This document shows, piece after piece, positions 53,047 to 62,524 of a stretch of 64,000 nucleotides of DNA. The first letter of the stretch is position 1; each line of letters starts with the position of its first letter. The stretch is from contig NZ_JAXHLU010000016.1 in NCBI RefSeq assembly GCF_034521915.1, forward strand, positions 180,701-244,700, in the 5' to 3' direction. The DNA comes from Fodinibius sp034521915. Lineage in GTDB: Bacteria; Bacteroidota; Rhodothermia; Balneolales; Balneolaceae. A program made the position numbers and the translations under genes. Below the pieces are notes generated by a model. That model was not told where the DNA came from. It was given only the letters and a program-made list of their open reading frames with translations, and searched no databases.

Positions 53047-55227
53047 TCAATGTTCGATAAAACCGCTCCCAATCCCTTTCACGTCGGTTTTTTTAAAGGT
53101 TAACTCAAACCGGGTCCCATTTTCATTAGAAAAAGCAATCTCTCCCTCTAATTGCTGGTTAAGTTGGTTAATTAAGGTCATTCCAGTGGATGAATACTCT
53201 TCTTGCACAAAATCATCTGGTAATCCTACGCCATTATCTATGACCTCGACCCAAACCTGGTCATTATTCTCTTGCAGCTTAACTGCAATTTCACCCTCTT
53301 GCCGGCCTTTAAAAGCGTGTTTGTAGGCATTGGTCACAACCTCGTTAACCAATAGAGCGCACGGAATGCCCTGGTTAATATTCATGGGGATGTCATCCGC
53401 TTCTACAGTGACCGTAATTTGCTTGCTACTGCTATATATATCCTCAATGTTTTGGACCAGCTGTTTTATATTTTCCCCAAAGCTTAAATGAGAAAGGCTT
53501 TCTGAACTGTACAACAATTCATGGATGGTAGCTATGGTCTGTATTCGCTGCTGAGCAGTTCTAAGCAAATCCTGCAACGTACTATTATCAGTATCCATGA
53601 CCTGCAACTCCATCATGCTCGTAATAATGGCTAAGTTATTTTTCACCCGGTGATGAATTTCGGCCAAGAGCGTTTCCTTTTCTTCGAGCGACTGCTCCAG
53701 CTGCTGTTGGGAGGCAATCTGTTCACTAAAATCCATCGCTTCCACAAAAATCCCATAGACGTCCCCTTTATCATCAAAGAGTGGTTCATATAGTAAATTA
53801 AATATGTATTCTTGTTGTGCGTCCTCTTTATTGTTCTTATCAATAAATATTCGCTCGCTACGACCAAAATACGGCTCTCCGGTATCATATACCTGTTTTA
53901 GTATATCGATATAGCCCTGATCTTCGACTTCGGGGATAACCTCATCAACACACTTCCCTACAATATCCTCTTGTCCCACTACTTGCTCATACGCTTTGTT
54001 GGCAATAACAAATTTCATTTCTCGCCCTTCCAACAGACATTTAGGAGTCGGGGCTTTTTCAAACATCTTCTTAAGCTTGTCTCGATCGCCTTCGGCTTTC
54101 TTGCGTCGGGTTTGCTCTTTTTCGAGCAACGTGCTCAGCTGATTCTGGAGTTCCATTTGTTTCGTGATATCCACTCCGATACCAACAATGTAGGTTTGGT
54201 TATCTTGTTCCAACTTTTCTCCATTAAATCGATACGTGGCCGTATTCCCGCCAGCTGTATTTAAGGTCATCTCAAATGAGCTATGTCCTTGGTCAAGAAT
54301 TTTTTGGATCTCTTCAGGGACTTGTTCTTTGTCGGATTCATGGACAAATTTTACAGCGAGCTGCCCTTTTATTTTTTCAGCAGGGAAACCTAATATCTCC
54401 GTCAAATGCTCGTTGATCACCCCTATTTTGCCCTCTTGATCTAATACAAAAAAGACCCCGGGCAAACTGCTAAGTAATACTTTTGTAAATTCTTGTTCAT
54501 CCCGCAGGGCTTGCTGCTGTTCTTTTCGATCACTGATATCCCGAAATATTAAGCATGATCGCTTCTCACCGGCATAATTCTTAAACACCGTTGACGTTAC
54601 TTCAACGGGTATCTTTTGGCCTTCTTTATGAATAAAGGTAAGCTCACCAGCGTAATTTCCCGTTTCTATCCGTTCTTTTAAGGCCTTTTCTAATTTTTCA
54701 TCCTTGGCTACCAGACCTTCGCGCCCCCGCCTGGTGATCTCCTTCTCGGTCATGCCCAACATGTCACAGGCCGCGTAGTTCGCCTGCAGGATTTCCCCGT
54801 TGGAATTTGTCAGCATCATCCCCTCCATACTATGCTTAAAGGGTATTCTATTGCTTAGCTGGGTGTCCAGCTCCTCCGTAAGATCTTTAAACATGGCCAA
54901 CTGATAGGTTCGGTTCACCCCCTCAACGGTCACCGGATTGGTGATGACATACGCATATGTAAATTCGCCGGTCTTTTTTTGATGTTTCCACAGCCCTTCA
55001 TCACTGACCATTTTATTATCCATCTGGGCTAGGTGTTTTTTCAGTTTGGGAACTTCTTCCTCCGGGCGCAGGTCAAATAAGGTGAGGGAGAGCATCGACT
55101 CGCTTGCATACCCACTTAGCGCAATCATCGACTGATTGACATCCTTAATCGAATAGTCCTCCGGATCGTAAATCCACATGGGGATGGGGTTATCGCGAAA
55201 AAACTGGTCAAAATTTTTTATTTGCAT
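53047..55227 (-). CDS. Four-PAS sensor histidine kinase, HisKA_2/HWE type
   Basis: The 726-residue protein has PAS domains at about 1-120, 130-240, 245-360 and 390-505, a short coiled coil, then HisKA_2 (ETLLAEIHHRVKNNLAIITS, His in EIHHR) and an ATPase domain (LLVNEVVTNAYKHAF, DNGVGLPDDF). It has no membrane helices and senses cytoplasmic signals. Such kinases often pair with a single-domain regulator or control general stress; no regulator is adjacent. Its codon use looks like the core genome, unlike the genes on either side. Confidence 0.93.
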   Translation of the reverse strand: MQIKNFDQFFRDNPIPMWIYDPEDYSIKDVNQSMIALSGYASESMLSLTLFDLRPEEEVPKLKKHLAQMDNKMVSDEGLWKHQKKTGEFTYAYVITNPVTVEGVNRTYQLAMFKDLTEELDTQLSNRIPFKHSMEGMMLTNSNGEILQANYAACDMLGMTEKEITRRGREGLVAKDEKLEKALKERIETGNYAGELTFIHKEGQKIPVEVTSTVFKNYAGEKRSCLIFRDISDRKEQQQALRDEQEFTKVLLSSLPGVFFVLDQEGKIGVINEHLTEILGFPAEKIKGQLAVKFVHESDKEQVPEEIQKILDQGHSSFEMTLNTAGGNTATYRFNGEKLEQDNQTYIVGIGVDITKQMELQNQLSTLLEKEQTRRKKAEGDRDKLKKMFEKAPTPKCLLEGREMKFVIANKAYEQVVGQEDIVGKCVDEVIPEVEDQGYIDILKQVYDTGEPYFGRSERIFIDKNNKEDAQQEYIFNLLYEPLFDDKGDVYGIFVEAMDFSEQIASQQQLEQSLEEKETLLAEIHHRVKNNLAIITSMMELQVMDTDNSTLQDLLRTAQQRIQTIATIHELLYSSESLSHLSFGENIKQLVQNIEDIYSSSKQITVTVEADDIPMNINQGIPCALLVNEVVTNAYKHAFKGRQEGEIAVKLQENNDQVWVEVIDNGVGLPDDFVQEEYSSTGMTLINQLNQQLEGEIAFSNENGTRFELTFKKTDVKGIGSGFIEH

Positions 55228-55554
55228 AACATGCTTCCCTCCTCTCTAATATAATTTGTTACATAATTCACAACATAGGTAAGAAAAGCAAAAAATAGGC
55301 TAAAATGTTTATTATTTTTATACCCTATGGCAATTACTGGATTAATCGCCGCCCATTTCTCGCACAGGAATATATCGTTTAGATTTTGGATCAGGAGTTG
55401 ACATTCAAAAAAAGCATCCCCCAGAGTGCGAGCCTCAGAATTTTATCTTTTTAGATTTTTTATTGCCGCATAGAGCTAAAAATTATCCTGTCACTACTGG
55501 TGAAGGCTTGTTATACTCAGGACTCAATAGCCACCAGCAAATAATATCATTGTA
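55228..55554. other. Intergenic region
   Basis: About 330 bases upstream of the PAS kinase, which should include its promoter. No gene or notable repeat is visible. Confidence 0.4.
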
Positions 55555-55808
55555 ATGAACACGTGGTTTGTATATATGATCCGCTGCACCGACGGTAGCT
55601 TGTATACCGGCAGCACAAACCATGTGATCAGGCGGTGGGATCAGCATAGGCAGGGCACAAAGGTGCAAAATACCTACGAGCCCATGATCCGGATGAATTA
55701 GTATTTGTCGAGGAACATCCTGACCGCTCAAAGGCTTGCAAGAATGAATATTAGATCAAACAGTACTCCAAGCAGGAAAAGGAAGCCCTGATTACTGGAT
55801 CTTGCTAG
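55555..55808 (+). pseudogene. UPF0213/YhbQ-like GIY-YIG protein, frameshifted and with a nonsense codon
   Basis: The start encodes WFVYMIRCTDGSLYTGSTNH, VIRRWDQHRQGTK, the usual start of small GIY-YIG proteins. Adding one G to the AAAGG run near 55660 continues with GAKYLRAHDPDELVFVEEHP, then a TAG replaces the expected codon in NEY*IKQYSKQEKEAL. Two lesions of different kinds make this a real pseudogene. Intact length would be about 84 residues. Confidence 0.75.
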
Positions 55809-55948
55809 TCATACAATTTGCGATACAACCAGTAGGTCTGCAGTAGTTCCAATGCCTCCGGATGCAATAGTAAATACGTCCATAAGGCCATAGCCTGCTC
55901 CTCGGATAGTCGGCCCTGAAGATAAAGGGTAATTTGCTTGATAATCAT
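55805..55948 (-). CDS. Possible 47-residue protein
   Basis: The ORF encodes MIIKQITLYLQGRLSEEQA and continues MALWTYLLLHPEALELLQTY, an N-terminal layout reminiscent of small anti-sigma-like leads in this lineage. It overlaps the pseudogene end by four bases. No family is confirmed. Confidence 0.45.
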   Translation of the reverse strand: MIIKQITLYLQGRLSEEQAMALWTYLLLHPEALELLQTYWLYRKLYD

Positions 55949-56071
55949 AGTATGATCACCCCTAAATGCTGTTCATAAGTAAGACCGCCAGGACGCCCAA
56001 TCCTTACAGAAATTTTGTATCATAATATCTGATTGTAACAACAGGTATAATCTATTAACCAACAAAAAACT

Positions 56072-56752
56072 ATGTGTGGACGCTATACACTTACTGAAAG
56101 TGACGAAGAATTGGAAGCATGGTTTGATGCGGTCATGGACGAAGGTGAGGGATATGGACCTAATTACAATGTAGCCCCGACTCACAACATGCCAGTTGTA
56201 GGACAGAATCGCGAAGGCCAGCGAACGATCCAACAGTTTCGGTGGGGCTTACTGCCATTCTGGGCGAAAGAGAAAAAGGTTGGCTACAGCATGATTAACG
56301 CCCGGGCCGAATCCGTCGACACCAAGAAATCATTCAAGCGGTCATTCGAAAAATACCGTTGCCTGGTCCCGGCCAGCGGATTCTACGAGTGGAAAGGGGA
56401 GAAGGGCAATAAGACGCCTTACTATATTCACCCGACCCATGAACCGATGTTCGCTTTTGCAGGAATCTACAACGTGTGGGAGTCGCCCGGGGGCGAAAAA
56501 ATACCGACCTACAGCATTATTACGACCGATGCCAACGAGAAGATGAGCGACCTCCACGACCGCATGCCAGCTATGCTACTGAAAGAAGAGTGGGTCGAGT
56601 GGCTGGATCCCGAAAACCACAATACGAACGCATTAAAAGAATTGCTTAACCCATTTCCGGATGATGCCATTGACTTTTATCCTGTAGACAAAGCCGTTAA
56701 CAACGTGCGGAATAATTCTGAGGAGTTGCTTGAGAGATCTACAGAAAACTGA
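56072..56752 (+). CDS. yedK: SRAP-family protein (YedK/HMCES)
   Basis: The 226-residue protein starts MCGRYTL, exposing the catalytic Cys2 after Met removal. It has the SRAP residues in YNVAPTHNMPVV, MINARAES, ASGFYEWKGE and DLHDRMPAML. It forms a thiazolidine crosslink with abasic sites in single-stranded DNA and shields them. Its context next to an acquired region may reflect use during element replication, but such genes are also common in core genomes. Confidence 0.96.
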   Translation: MCGRYTLTESDEELEAWFDAVMDEGEGYGPNYNVAPTHNMPVVGQNREGQRTIQQFRWGLLPFWAKEKKVGYSMINARAESVDTKKSFKRSFEKYRCLVPASGFYEWKGEKGNKTPYYIHPTHEPMFAFAGIYNVWESPGGEKIPTYSIITTDANEKMSDLHDRMPAMLLKEEWVEWLDPENHNTNALKELLNPFPDDAIDFYPVDKAVNNVRNNSEELLERSTEN

Positions 56753-56869
56753 CCTAATAAAAATAGAACCGGACGCCTAATACAGATAATACGCTAAATT
56801 ATTGTACTGCAAGATTCTTGCTAGCCTTTTAGGGACTTAATGCCTACAATATTGAACAATGAAAACTAG

Positions 56870-56876
56870 GTTATAC
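56870..56876 (+). other. attC-like core box at the start of the cassette array
   Basis: GTTATAC followed by AGG matches the end box of the sites at 58446 and 59528. It lies 19 bases before the first cassette gene. The left half of a site here is not clear. Confidence 0.35.
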
Positions 56877-56894
56877 AGGATAAGATTTAGATAA

Positions 56895-57470
56895 ATGCCT
56901 CAAAAAACAGTAAATCTTGATCAAATACAGCCAAATCTTTCTATCAATTTAGTTTATCTTGCAAAATATAAAGATGGAACTTCTTTAAATTATTTGCAGT
57001 CTATTCGTTCAGGAACTTATGAAATTGTTTCTAAAGAAAATCCTGAGGATAATTTATTTGCTCAATCTTACAATAATAATCTTCCTCATGCTACTAAATC
57101 CTTGGCTCAAAATTTAGAAGAATACAAATTTGATATAATATTGCGTCCTCCATCTAGCAGAGAAGATGCAAAACCTTATTTAGAAAAAATCAAGGAAATT
57201 CGGCCTGATATTAAAGAGATCTCAGATTGCATTAATCGAACTAAAGGCTCAAAATCAGGAGTTGGTAATACTTTTAAGCAGTACAGGAAATCGCTCTCTT
57301 ATTCATGTGAATCAACACCTAATGGATCAATAAAGCTTTTAATCGTTGATGATGTTTTTAATTCTGGACGTACGGTTTCCTCGATCTTAGACTTATTAAT
57401 TAATGAGAGTTTTTCTTTAGATGGAGTAACCGTTGCATGCCCATTGTTGATTGAGGATTCTTCTGTATAA
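56895..57470 (+). CDS. Phosphoribosyltransferase-like protein in a gene cassette
   Basis: The 191-residue product has the PRPP-binding signature LLIVDDVFNSGRTVSSILD near residue 150, as in type I phosphoribosyltransferases and ComF-like proteins. The N-terminal part (LVYLAKYKDGTSLNYLQSI) is not recognised. The substrate is unknown. The stop codon overlaps the left box of the following attC-like site. Confidence 0.65.
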   Translation: MPQKTVNLDQIQPNLSINLVYLAKYKDGTSLNYLQSIRSGTYEIVSKENPEDNLFAQSYNNNLPHATKSLAQNLEEYKFDIILRPPSSREDAKPYLEKIKEIRPDIKEISDCINRTKGSKSGVGNTFKQYRKSLSYSCESTPNGSIKLLIVDDVFNSGRTVSSILDLLINESFSLDGVTVACPLLIEDSSV

Positions 57471-57592
57471 GCCGCACATTATACTCGGACAGCCTAGCTA
57501 TCTCTTTGACTCCCTTTCATTTATTAGTTAATCTCTTAATTTAAAAGTAATTCAATATTCCAGCGTGTGTCGGTTACGTGTAATATGATTTA
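57466..57592 (+). other. attC-like site A
   Basis: It starts with GTATAAG overlapping the stop codon and ends near GATTTAC. Its inner 85 bases closely resemble site B at 58312-58446 (shared TTATTAGTTAATCT and TGTAATAT-type right arm). End boxes are degenerate, so it may be inactive. Confidence 0.45.
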
Positions 57593-57646
57593 CCTTTTAC
57601 CGAAGATCTATTTCCAACAGTAATCAATATTTCTCAATTTCTTAGT

Positions 57647-58309
57647 TTGCAAATAAATTTATTCAATAATGCTCAGATATTGATCACCAAAGTTAGTTCA
57701 ATATATGAATATCAAGTAGATAAGATTGTAGACATAAATAAAAAGCTTCTGCATCTAAATAATATACCTGAAGATTCCAAGCTACTTCGAATATATTTTG
57801 ATGTTTCATATCGCTATGATAATAAAGTTAGTAATTTGTTAAAATCTTGGTTAATGGATATGCGGAGATGCTATGTCAAGATGAGAAATAATTGCGAGGT
57901 CAAGATCGTAAAAGACGGAAATAAGAAAAATGAGCTATTTAAAAAAGTTGATTCAGTTCCAAAACATAATCCCTCATATATCCAAATAGAATCGAAAAAA
58001 AGGTGGGGTGGAGATCAAAAAATATATAAAGTTGAAGTGCCTGACGGTAGAAAAGTAATTATTAATCACCCCCGATTAGATGGGTTGGCAAAAAATATAA
58101 TACGAATGGTTTCAACTATAAATTATATCCAAAGAAATCCTAGTTCAGTAATCCTTATAGATTGGCCGGGACATAGATATAGGTACCAGTCAATTGATGA
58201 AAGAGTCGATTATTATACTGCAAAATTTACCAAAGATATTGATAGTTTTTTAGAAAGTATTAGAAATAATTATGTGCCAGATAAAGCTCGTATAATTGAA
58301 TCTTACTAA
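57647..58309 (+). CDS. Cassette protein of unknown family
   Basis: The 220-residue product starts at a TTG (57647); no in-frame ATG lies near. It is basic, with MDMRRCYVKMRNNCEVKIV and YIQIESKKRWGGDQKIYKV as strand-helix segments and WPGHRYRYQSIDERVDYYT near the end. No family recognised. Confidence 0.55.
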   Translation: MQINLFNNAQILITKVSSIYEYQVDKIVDINKKLLHLNNIPEDSKLLRIYFDVSYRYDNKVSNLLKSWLMDMRRCYVKMRNNCEVKIVKDGNKKNELFKKVDSVPKHNPSYIQIESKKRWGGDQKIYKVEVPDGRKVIINHPRLDGLAKNIIRMVSTINYIQRNPSSVILIDWPGHRYRYQSIDERVDYYTAKFTKDIDSFLESIRNNYVPDKARIIESY

Positions 58310-58311
58310 AA

Positions 58312-58446
58312 CCCTAACAAGGGCTTTGAGCCAATTGATAAGTCAATCACCGTCTCTTTGCCACCCTTCCAGTTATTAGTTAATCTATCATTTTAAAACT
58401 AATTCAACATTCTGGTGCCTGCCGGTTATGTGCAATATCGTTATAC
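58312..58446 (+). other. attC-like site B
   Basis: It starts with CCCTAAC a few bases after the stop codon and ends with GTTATAC, 135 bases in all. The inner region is homologous to site A. The arms pair only around the TAAC core. Confidence 0.5.
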
Positions 58447-58479
58447 AGCTCAATAAACTCGAATCATCAATATTTAAAT

Positions 58480-58755
58480 ATGGATTATTCCGATTTTTTA
58501 TCAAACGAACCTTTCTTAGATGAGTTTCCCAGACAAATCGTCGTTATTAAGTCTAAAGATGGAAGCGAGAATGTCTTACATCTTAACAACCAGCGATTAA
58601 CTGGACTAAATTTAGAGGACGCTAATAGTCAAATTCGCAAAATAATTAATAGCTATTTTGAGTCGAATGATGAAACAGTTAAAGCAAAAATATTTACACT
58701 GAAAAATGGAGATGAGAAACAATTAGTAGGTACTATATTTAATTCTAAAAAGTAA
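58480..58755 (+). CDS. Cassette protein of unknown family
   Basis: The 91-residue product (MDYSDFLSNEPFLDEFP, GSENVLHLNNQRLTGLN) looks like a small alpha-beta protein. No family recognised. It is followed 20 bases later by the next gene with an AAGGGGAAA ribosome site, so both form one cassette. Confidence 0.55.
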   Translation: MDYSDFLSNEPFLDEFPRQIVVIKSKDGSENVLHLNNQRLTGLNLEDANSQIRKIINSYFESNDETVKAKIFTLKNGDEKQLVGTIFNSKK

Positions 58756-58775
58756 TATTTAATAAGGGGAAATTT

Positions 58776-59369
58776 ATGACAACCGTAACCTATACTGCAG
58801 GCTGCAGGGATTGCCTACAAGCTGAAAATCAATCAATAAATATTCCTGATTACAGACCGGAAGATTTATTGCAAGATACTGAATATAACGCAATGGGCGC
58901 GATCAATTTTCAGCGAGACGAAAATAATATAAAATGTAGTTTCTGTGGTTCAACCAATGTAGAGCCTTTTGATATTAAAGTTGGAAACCAACTAATTTTT
59001 GAAGCAAGCTCAGTAGCTAATCAAGCCAAAAATAACGATGACTTTATGCTTGAGTGTGAGCTCAAGAAAGAAAATGGAAATATAAAGTTTAGAGCTGGTG
59101 GTGTTGGAGACCACAGCAATCTTTTTTTAAAAGAAGGTTACAATACAATTTTGAATCGTGTTCGTTTTAACTCAAAATCGACCTTTAATCCTAAACAAAA
59201 TGGATATTTTTATGCAGCAATAACATCACCGAAAAATATTACCGACAGGTATGATATCAGTTTTGAAACTATGAGATACTTAGGGCTTTCAAAAGGTGAA
59301 GTCTATGATGGAATAATGGAAAAGGCAACCAAATATGGAGTAGAAATGGATGACAAACTTTTTAAATAA
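58776..59369 (+). CDS. Zinc-finger-like cassette protein
   Basis: The 197-residue product has two CxxC pairs (GCRDCLQ near residue 10 and KCSFCGSTN near 54) that could bind one zinc. The rest is strand-rich with no recognised family. It ends 30 bases before site C. Confidence 0.55.
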   Translation: MTTVTYTAGCRDCLQAENQSINIPDYRPEDLLQDTEYNAMGAINFQRDENNIKCSFCGSTNVEPFDIKVGNQLIFEASSVANQAKNNDDFMLECELKKENGNIKFRAGGVGDHSNLFLKEGYNTILNRVRFNSKSTFNPKQNGYFYAAITSPKNITDRYDISFETMRYLGLSKGEVYDGIMEKATKYGVEMDDKLFK

Positions 59370-59398
59370 AATTATAAAGAATAAAAATTGAGGTCGCT

Positions 59399-59528
59399 GT
59401 ATAACACGCGCATTAAGTGTGACGTGCCTCGCCATTTTCCACCGGTTTTATTTGATCAGTTTCCATAGTACATTTTAAAACAATTTCAGCACTGTTTTGC
59501 ACGCACCTTATGCGCCAGGTCGTTATAG
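59399..59528 (+). other. attC-like site C (best copy)
   Basis: The 130-base site starts GTATAAC and ends GTTATAG. The left arm GCGCATTAAG (59408-59417) pairs with the right arm CTTATGCGC, and GTGACGTGC with GCACGCAC, leaving single unpaired bases. This is the R''-L''-L'-R' layout with extrahelical bases known for attC sites. The centre is AT-rich. Confidence 0.75.
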
Positions 59529-59664
59529 GGCTTTGAATAAACCTTAAAAGATGAAGAACTTCATAGGTTCAAAAAAATAATACTCATACTTAAAATTTAT
59601 TCGCCATAGCTTGCTTTCTATTAAGTAAATGAATCTAATTACCCCTAATTCTTTTAAATAAATT

Positions 59665-60378
59665 ATGGATGAAATTACAAAAGTACTTAACAAAGGCATT
59701 GAAGCAAAGAGAGAAGGGAACTACAGTCGTGCCTTAGAATACTATTCAAAAGCTCAAGAAATTGACCCTCTTGATTCAAGGAGTTATGGAAACAGTATGA
59801 AAGTTCTAATTGGTACTGGAAATTATGAACTAGCGTTTAGAAACTTATTGGTATTATGTCACTTCAACATCATTCAACGCTTGTATAATCAGGACCCAAT
59901 GGCGGAACAAGTCTTCTTAAAAAATCTTTTTAGATTTCAATGGTCATCAAATACAGTAACAGATACCCAAATTAAATTAACAGATAGTCAAATATATGAA
60001 CCTACTCTCGTTTTTGTAGGATTAAAAAAGAATGATTCACTTAAAGACTTAATATTTCGTGCAGACAATTTAACTTTTTATATGGGGCACTGCTATGTTG
60101 GTGATTTAAATGCTAATAATGACTCAATTCTTGAACAGTTTGGTAAAAATAGTGAGTCCTTTAAAAATATGAATAAATCTGTACTGGGTAAGCCATCGGG
60201 AAGTGACTTTAGGGATTCATCGAAAGAAGGTTACTTTTTAAGTATTGGATTTATTTATGCGCATCTCAATATTAACTTCTCATTAAAATCAGAAGAAGAA
60301 ATTGTTCAATATTATCTGAATCCTGAGAATAAAATCAGAAAGGATATTTGGAATTACAGGCAATTTATTGACTCATAA
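59665..60378 (+). CDS. TPR-containing cassette protein
   Basis: The 237-residue product has one or two TPR units at the N-terminus (NKGIEAKREGNYSRALEYYS, KAQEIDPLDSRSYG). The remainder is not recognised. It follows site C by 136 bases and is the first of a two-gene cassette. Confidence 0.6.
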   Translation: MDEITKVLNKGIEAKREGNYSRALEYYSKAQEIDPLDSRSYGNSMKVLIGTGNYELAFRNLLVLCHFNIIQRLYNQDPMAEQVFLKNLFRFQWSSNTVTDTQIKLTDSQIYEPTLVFVGLKKNDSLKDLIFRADNLTFYMGHCYVGDLNANNDSILEQFGKNSESFKNMNKSVLGKPSGSDFRDSSKEGYFLSIGFIYAHLNINFSLKSEEEIVQYYLNPENKIRKDIWNYRQFIDS

Positions 60379-60443
60379 AGTCTTCTTAATTTAATTTGAA
60401 AACATGATATCCATTTACCAATCTTACTGTTTTTAATATTGAA

Positions 60444-60983
60444 ATGAAATTACTTTCTCTACAAAATATTTCCGTTAATAGTACAGAAAACCCTGAACTC
60501 TACGAACTAGGGCAGGAACATGAAACAATTATGACAGAATTTAACGAGTTAAATGAAATTATATATGAAGAAAATCCCCCTTCAAACCCTGGAAAAGGAG
60601 AATCAAAAAAATACAACTCTTTAGGAAAAAAGGCCGATAAACTTCAAATACGTATGCTTGAATGGGAGATGGAAGCAAGAGATTTCATCTTTAACCCAAA
60701 ATTTCGTGCCACTTCAGAAAAAGAAATTTCTGACAGTGAACGTCGTAAAATTTTAGATCAATATATACGAAGTTTGACTATTGCAAGGCAAGACATGGCT
60801 CAAGCCCGACAAACTTTGTCAAGCAATCACGATCATTTGGTACAAACAGCAAAGGTGAATTCAAGTATGGCACTTGCAAAAAGTTCACATAAAACTGGAA
60901 AGAGAAGCTATATTTGGGCAATTATAGGAGTCATTTTAGCTGTTGTTTCAATTGTCTTATCAATTATATTCTACTTCAACTAA
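60444..60983 (+). CDS. Coiled-coil protein with C-terminal membrane anchor
   Basis: The 179-residue product is helical and charged up to residue 150 and ends in a single hydrophobic helix (YIWAIIGVILAVVSIVLSII). It would sit on the inner membrane with its body in the cytoplasm. No family recognised. It follows the TPR gene by 65 bases with no attC between, so the two may act together. Confidence 0.6.
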   Translation: MKLLSLQNISVNSTENPELYELGQEHETIMTEFNELNEIIYEENPPSNPGKGESKKYNSLGKKADKLQIRMLEWEMEARDFIFNPKFRATSEKEISDSERRKILDQYIRSLTIARQDMAQARQTLSSNHDHLVQTAKVNSSMALAKSSHKTGKRSYIWAIIGVILAVVSIVLSIIFYFN

Positions 60984-61000
60984 GAACTATCATATTACCA

Positions 61001-61023
61001 GTGCATAAGCGGGACGTTATAGG
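61001..61023 (+). other. Truncated attC-like site D
   Basis: AGTGCATAAGCGGGAC is followed directly by GTTATAG. It looks like one arm and the right box of a site whose centre was lost. Confidence 0.35.
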
Positions 61024-61071
61024 GATTTTACCTAACTATTAATTATTGCACGAATAAAAATTTAACTAATT

Positions 61072-61623
61072 ATGACTAGTAATGAATCGAATTCCGATTT
61101 ACAACCTAAGCAACTTAGCATAGAAGAACTTCGTGAATTACTTTCAAGAGTCAAGAATAAGGAGGATAATGGTAAAAAGTTGAGAGAAGGACAGTCTATA
61201 TTATTTGATACTCCAGGTGATCATATTGAACAAGCAGACAAGCTAATAAAAGATGGCATCAGAAAATATAAATCTGGTAATGTGCAGGGAGCTTATGCCG
61301 ATTTTGAACAATCGTTAAAAGTTTGTACTACTGCTGATGGTTATTATAATCGGGGAGTAGTAGCACTTGATTTCGAAAATTTTAGTCGGGCTATATCTGA
61401 TTTTACGGCTGCCATTATTTTTGATCCAGAGTATGCAAATGCATATAACAATAGGGCAATATCAATTATGGGTGCACTGTTAGGAGAAAACAATACTGTT
61501 CATCCGTCAGAAGTTAAAGACATAGTAAAGTTCGCAAAAAATGATTTTCAACGAGCTGTAAACCTTGGAAATTCTCAAGCAGGATCTCACCTAAATCGAG
61601 TTAAAAGAAATTTTAATGTTTAA
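61072..61623 (+). CDS. TPR-repeat cassette protein
   Basis: The 183-residue product has three TPR-like units from residue 60: DGIRKYKSGNVQGAYADFEQ, GYYNRGVVALDFENFSRAIS and DPEYANAYNNRAIS. The N-terminus (LSIEELRELLSRVKNKED) is helical. TPRs mediate protein contacts; the partner is unknown. Confidence 0.65.
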   Translation: MTSNESNSDLQPKQLSIEELRELLSRVKNKEDNGKKLREGQSILFDTPGDHIEQADKLIKDGIRKYKSGNVQGAYADFEQSLKVCTTADGYYNRGVVALDFENFSRAISDFTAAIIFDPEYANAYNNRAISIMGALLGENNTVHPSEVKDIVKFAKNDFQRAVNLGNSQAGSHLNRVKRNFNV

Positions 61624-61697
61624 AAAGGAGCAGCAATTTATTTTAATATTGCGGTGAGAATGTTCTAAACAATGGCGATAAACGATTAATAAAAAAC

Positions 61698-62471
61698 ATG
61701 AATTATTCAGACGAATTTGTCCATAATTGGAAGAGAGCATTTACTGTGAGTGAGGAAATTAGGGATGCCAAAAATATTCAAAAAATAGAAAAACTTTTTA
61801 AATCATATCCTATTCATCCTCTAACATTATATAGTAGGCTTGATTTGGGTTTAGCATTTAAAGACGAGTTTGTCATAAATGACTCAATGGAGAAAGTCCT
61901 GCAGTTCATCAATACTCCTTTTCCTAATATTTACTTTGATTCACCATGTAATGATCCGATAGGTCAAATAATGCTAAAACCCTTAATTGAATATCCATTG
62001 GAAGTTGCACCCACTAATGATCCAAATATATTAAAGTACTTAAATTGGATCTTAGTAGGATATGCATATTTATTTAAAAGTTTTAAGGATCAAGGTATTG
62101 CAGCATATGATTCATTAAGAACTATGGGGATAGCTATAGAACAAAATAGTGATGATTTTGCATTTATCATTTTCGGTGGGCATTTAAATAGATCAAATTA
62201 TGCACTAGACTACACAAAATTTCTTGTTTTCTGTCTTTCCAATTCTGGGCTTGGATTTCAAAAGCACGGGAATAATATGGATGAGTTTCAAAACTTGACA
62301 AGCGAGGCAAAAAGATATTCTAGTTGGTTGCAATCGAAAGAACCTTCAAAAGACTGGGCGGACTTTATTGACGAAGGGCAGGAAATCGCATCCTTTTTAT
62401 ATGAATCAGTTATTAATGATATAGAATCTGGTAAAATATCATTGGATAACCTTCAACCGATAGAAGTATAG
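61698..62471 (+). CDS. Cassette protein of unknown family
   Basis: The 257-residue product (MNYSDEFVHNWKRAFTVSEE) is mixed helical with segments LGLAFKDEFVINDSMEKVL and WILVGYAYLFKSFKDQGIAA. No family recognised. The next gene follows by about 50 bases with no clear attC, so they may share a cassette. Confidence 0.55.
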   Translation: MNYSDEFVHNWKRAFTVSEEIRDAKNIQKIEKLFKSYPIHPLTLYSRLDLGLAFKDEFVINDSMEKVLQFINTPFPNIYFDSPCNDPIGQIMLKPLIEYPLEVAPTNDPNILKYLNWILVGYAYLFKSFKDQGIAAYDSLRTMGIAIEQNSDDFAFIIFGGHLNRSNYALDYTKFLVFCLSNSGLGFQKHGNNMDEFQNLTSEAKRYSSWLQSKEPSKDWADFIDEGQEIASFLYESVINDIESGKISLDNLQPIEV

Positions 62472-62524
62472 AAAGTAAAAGTTTGACTATTTATCACTCA
62501 AAAGGAAGAATTGAAAAATGTGTT

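Noticed and set aside
55483..55731. 82-codon minus-strand ORF over the GIY-YIG pseudogene
   Set aside because: It is the antisense shadow of a recognisable, though broken, GIY-YIG gene.
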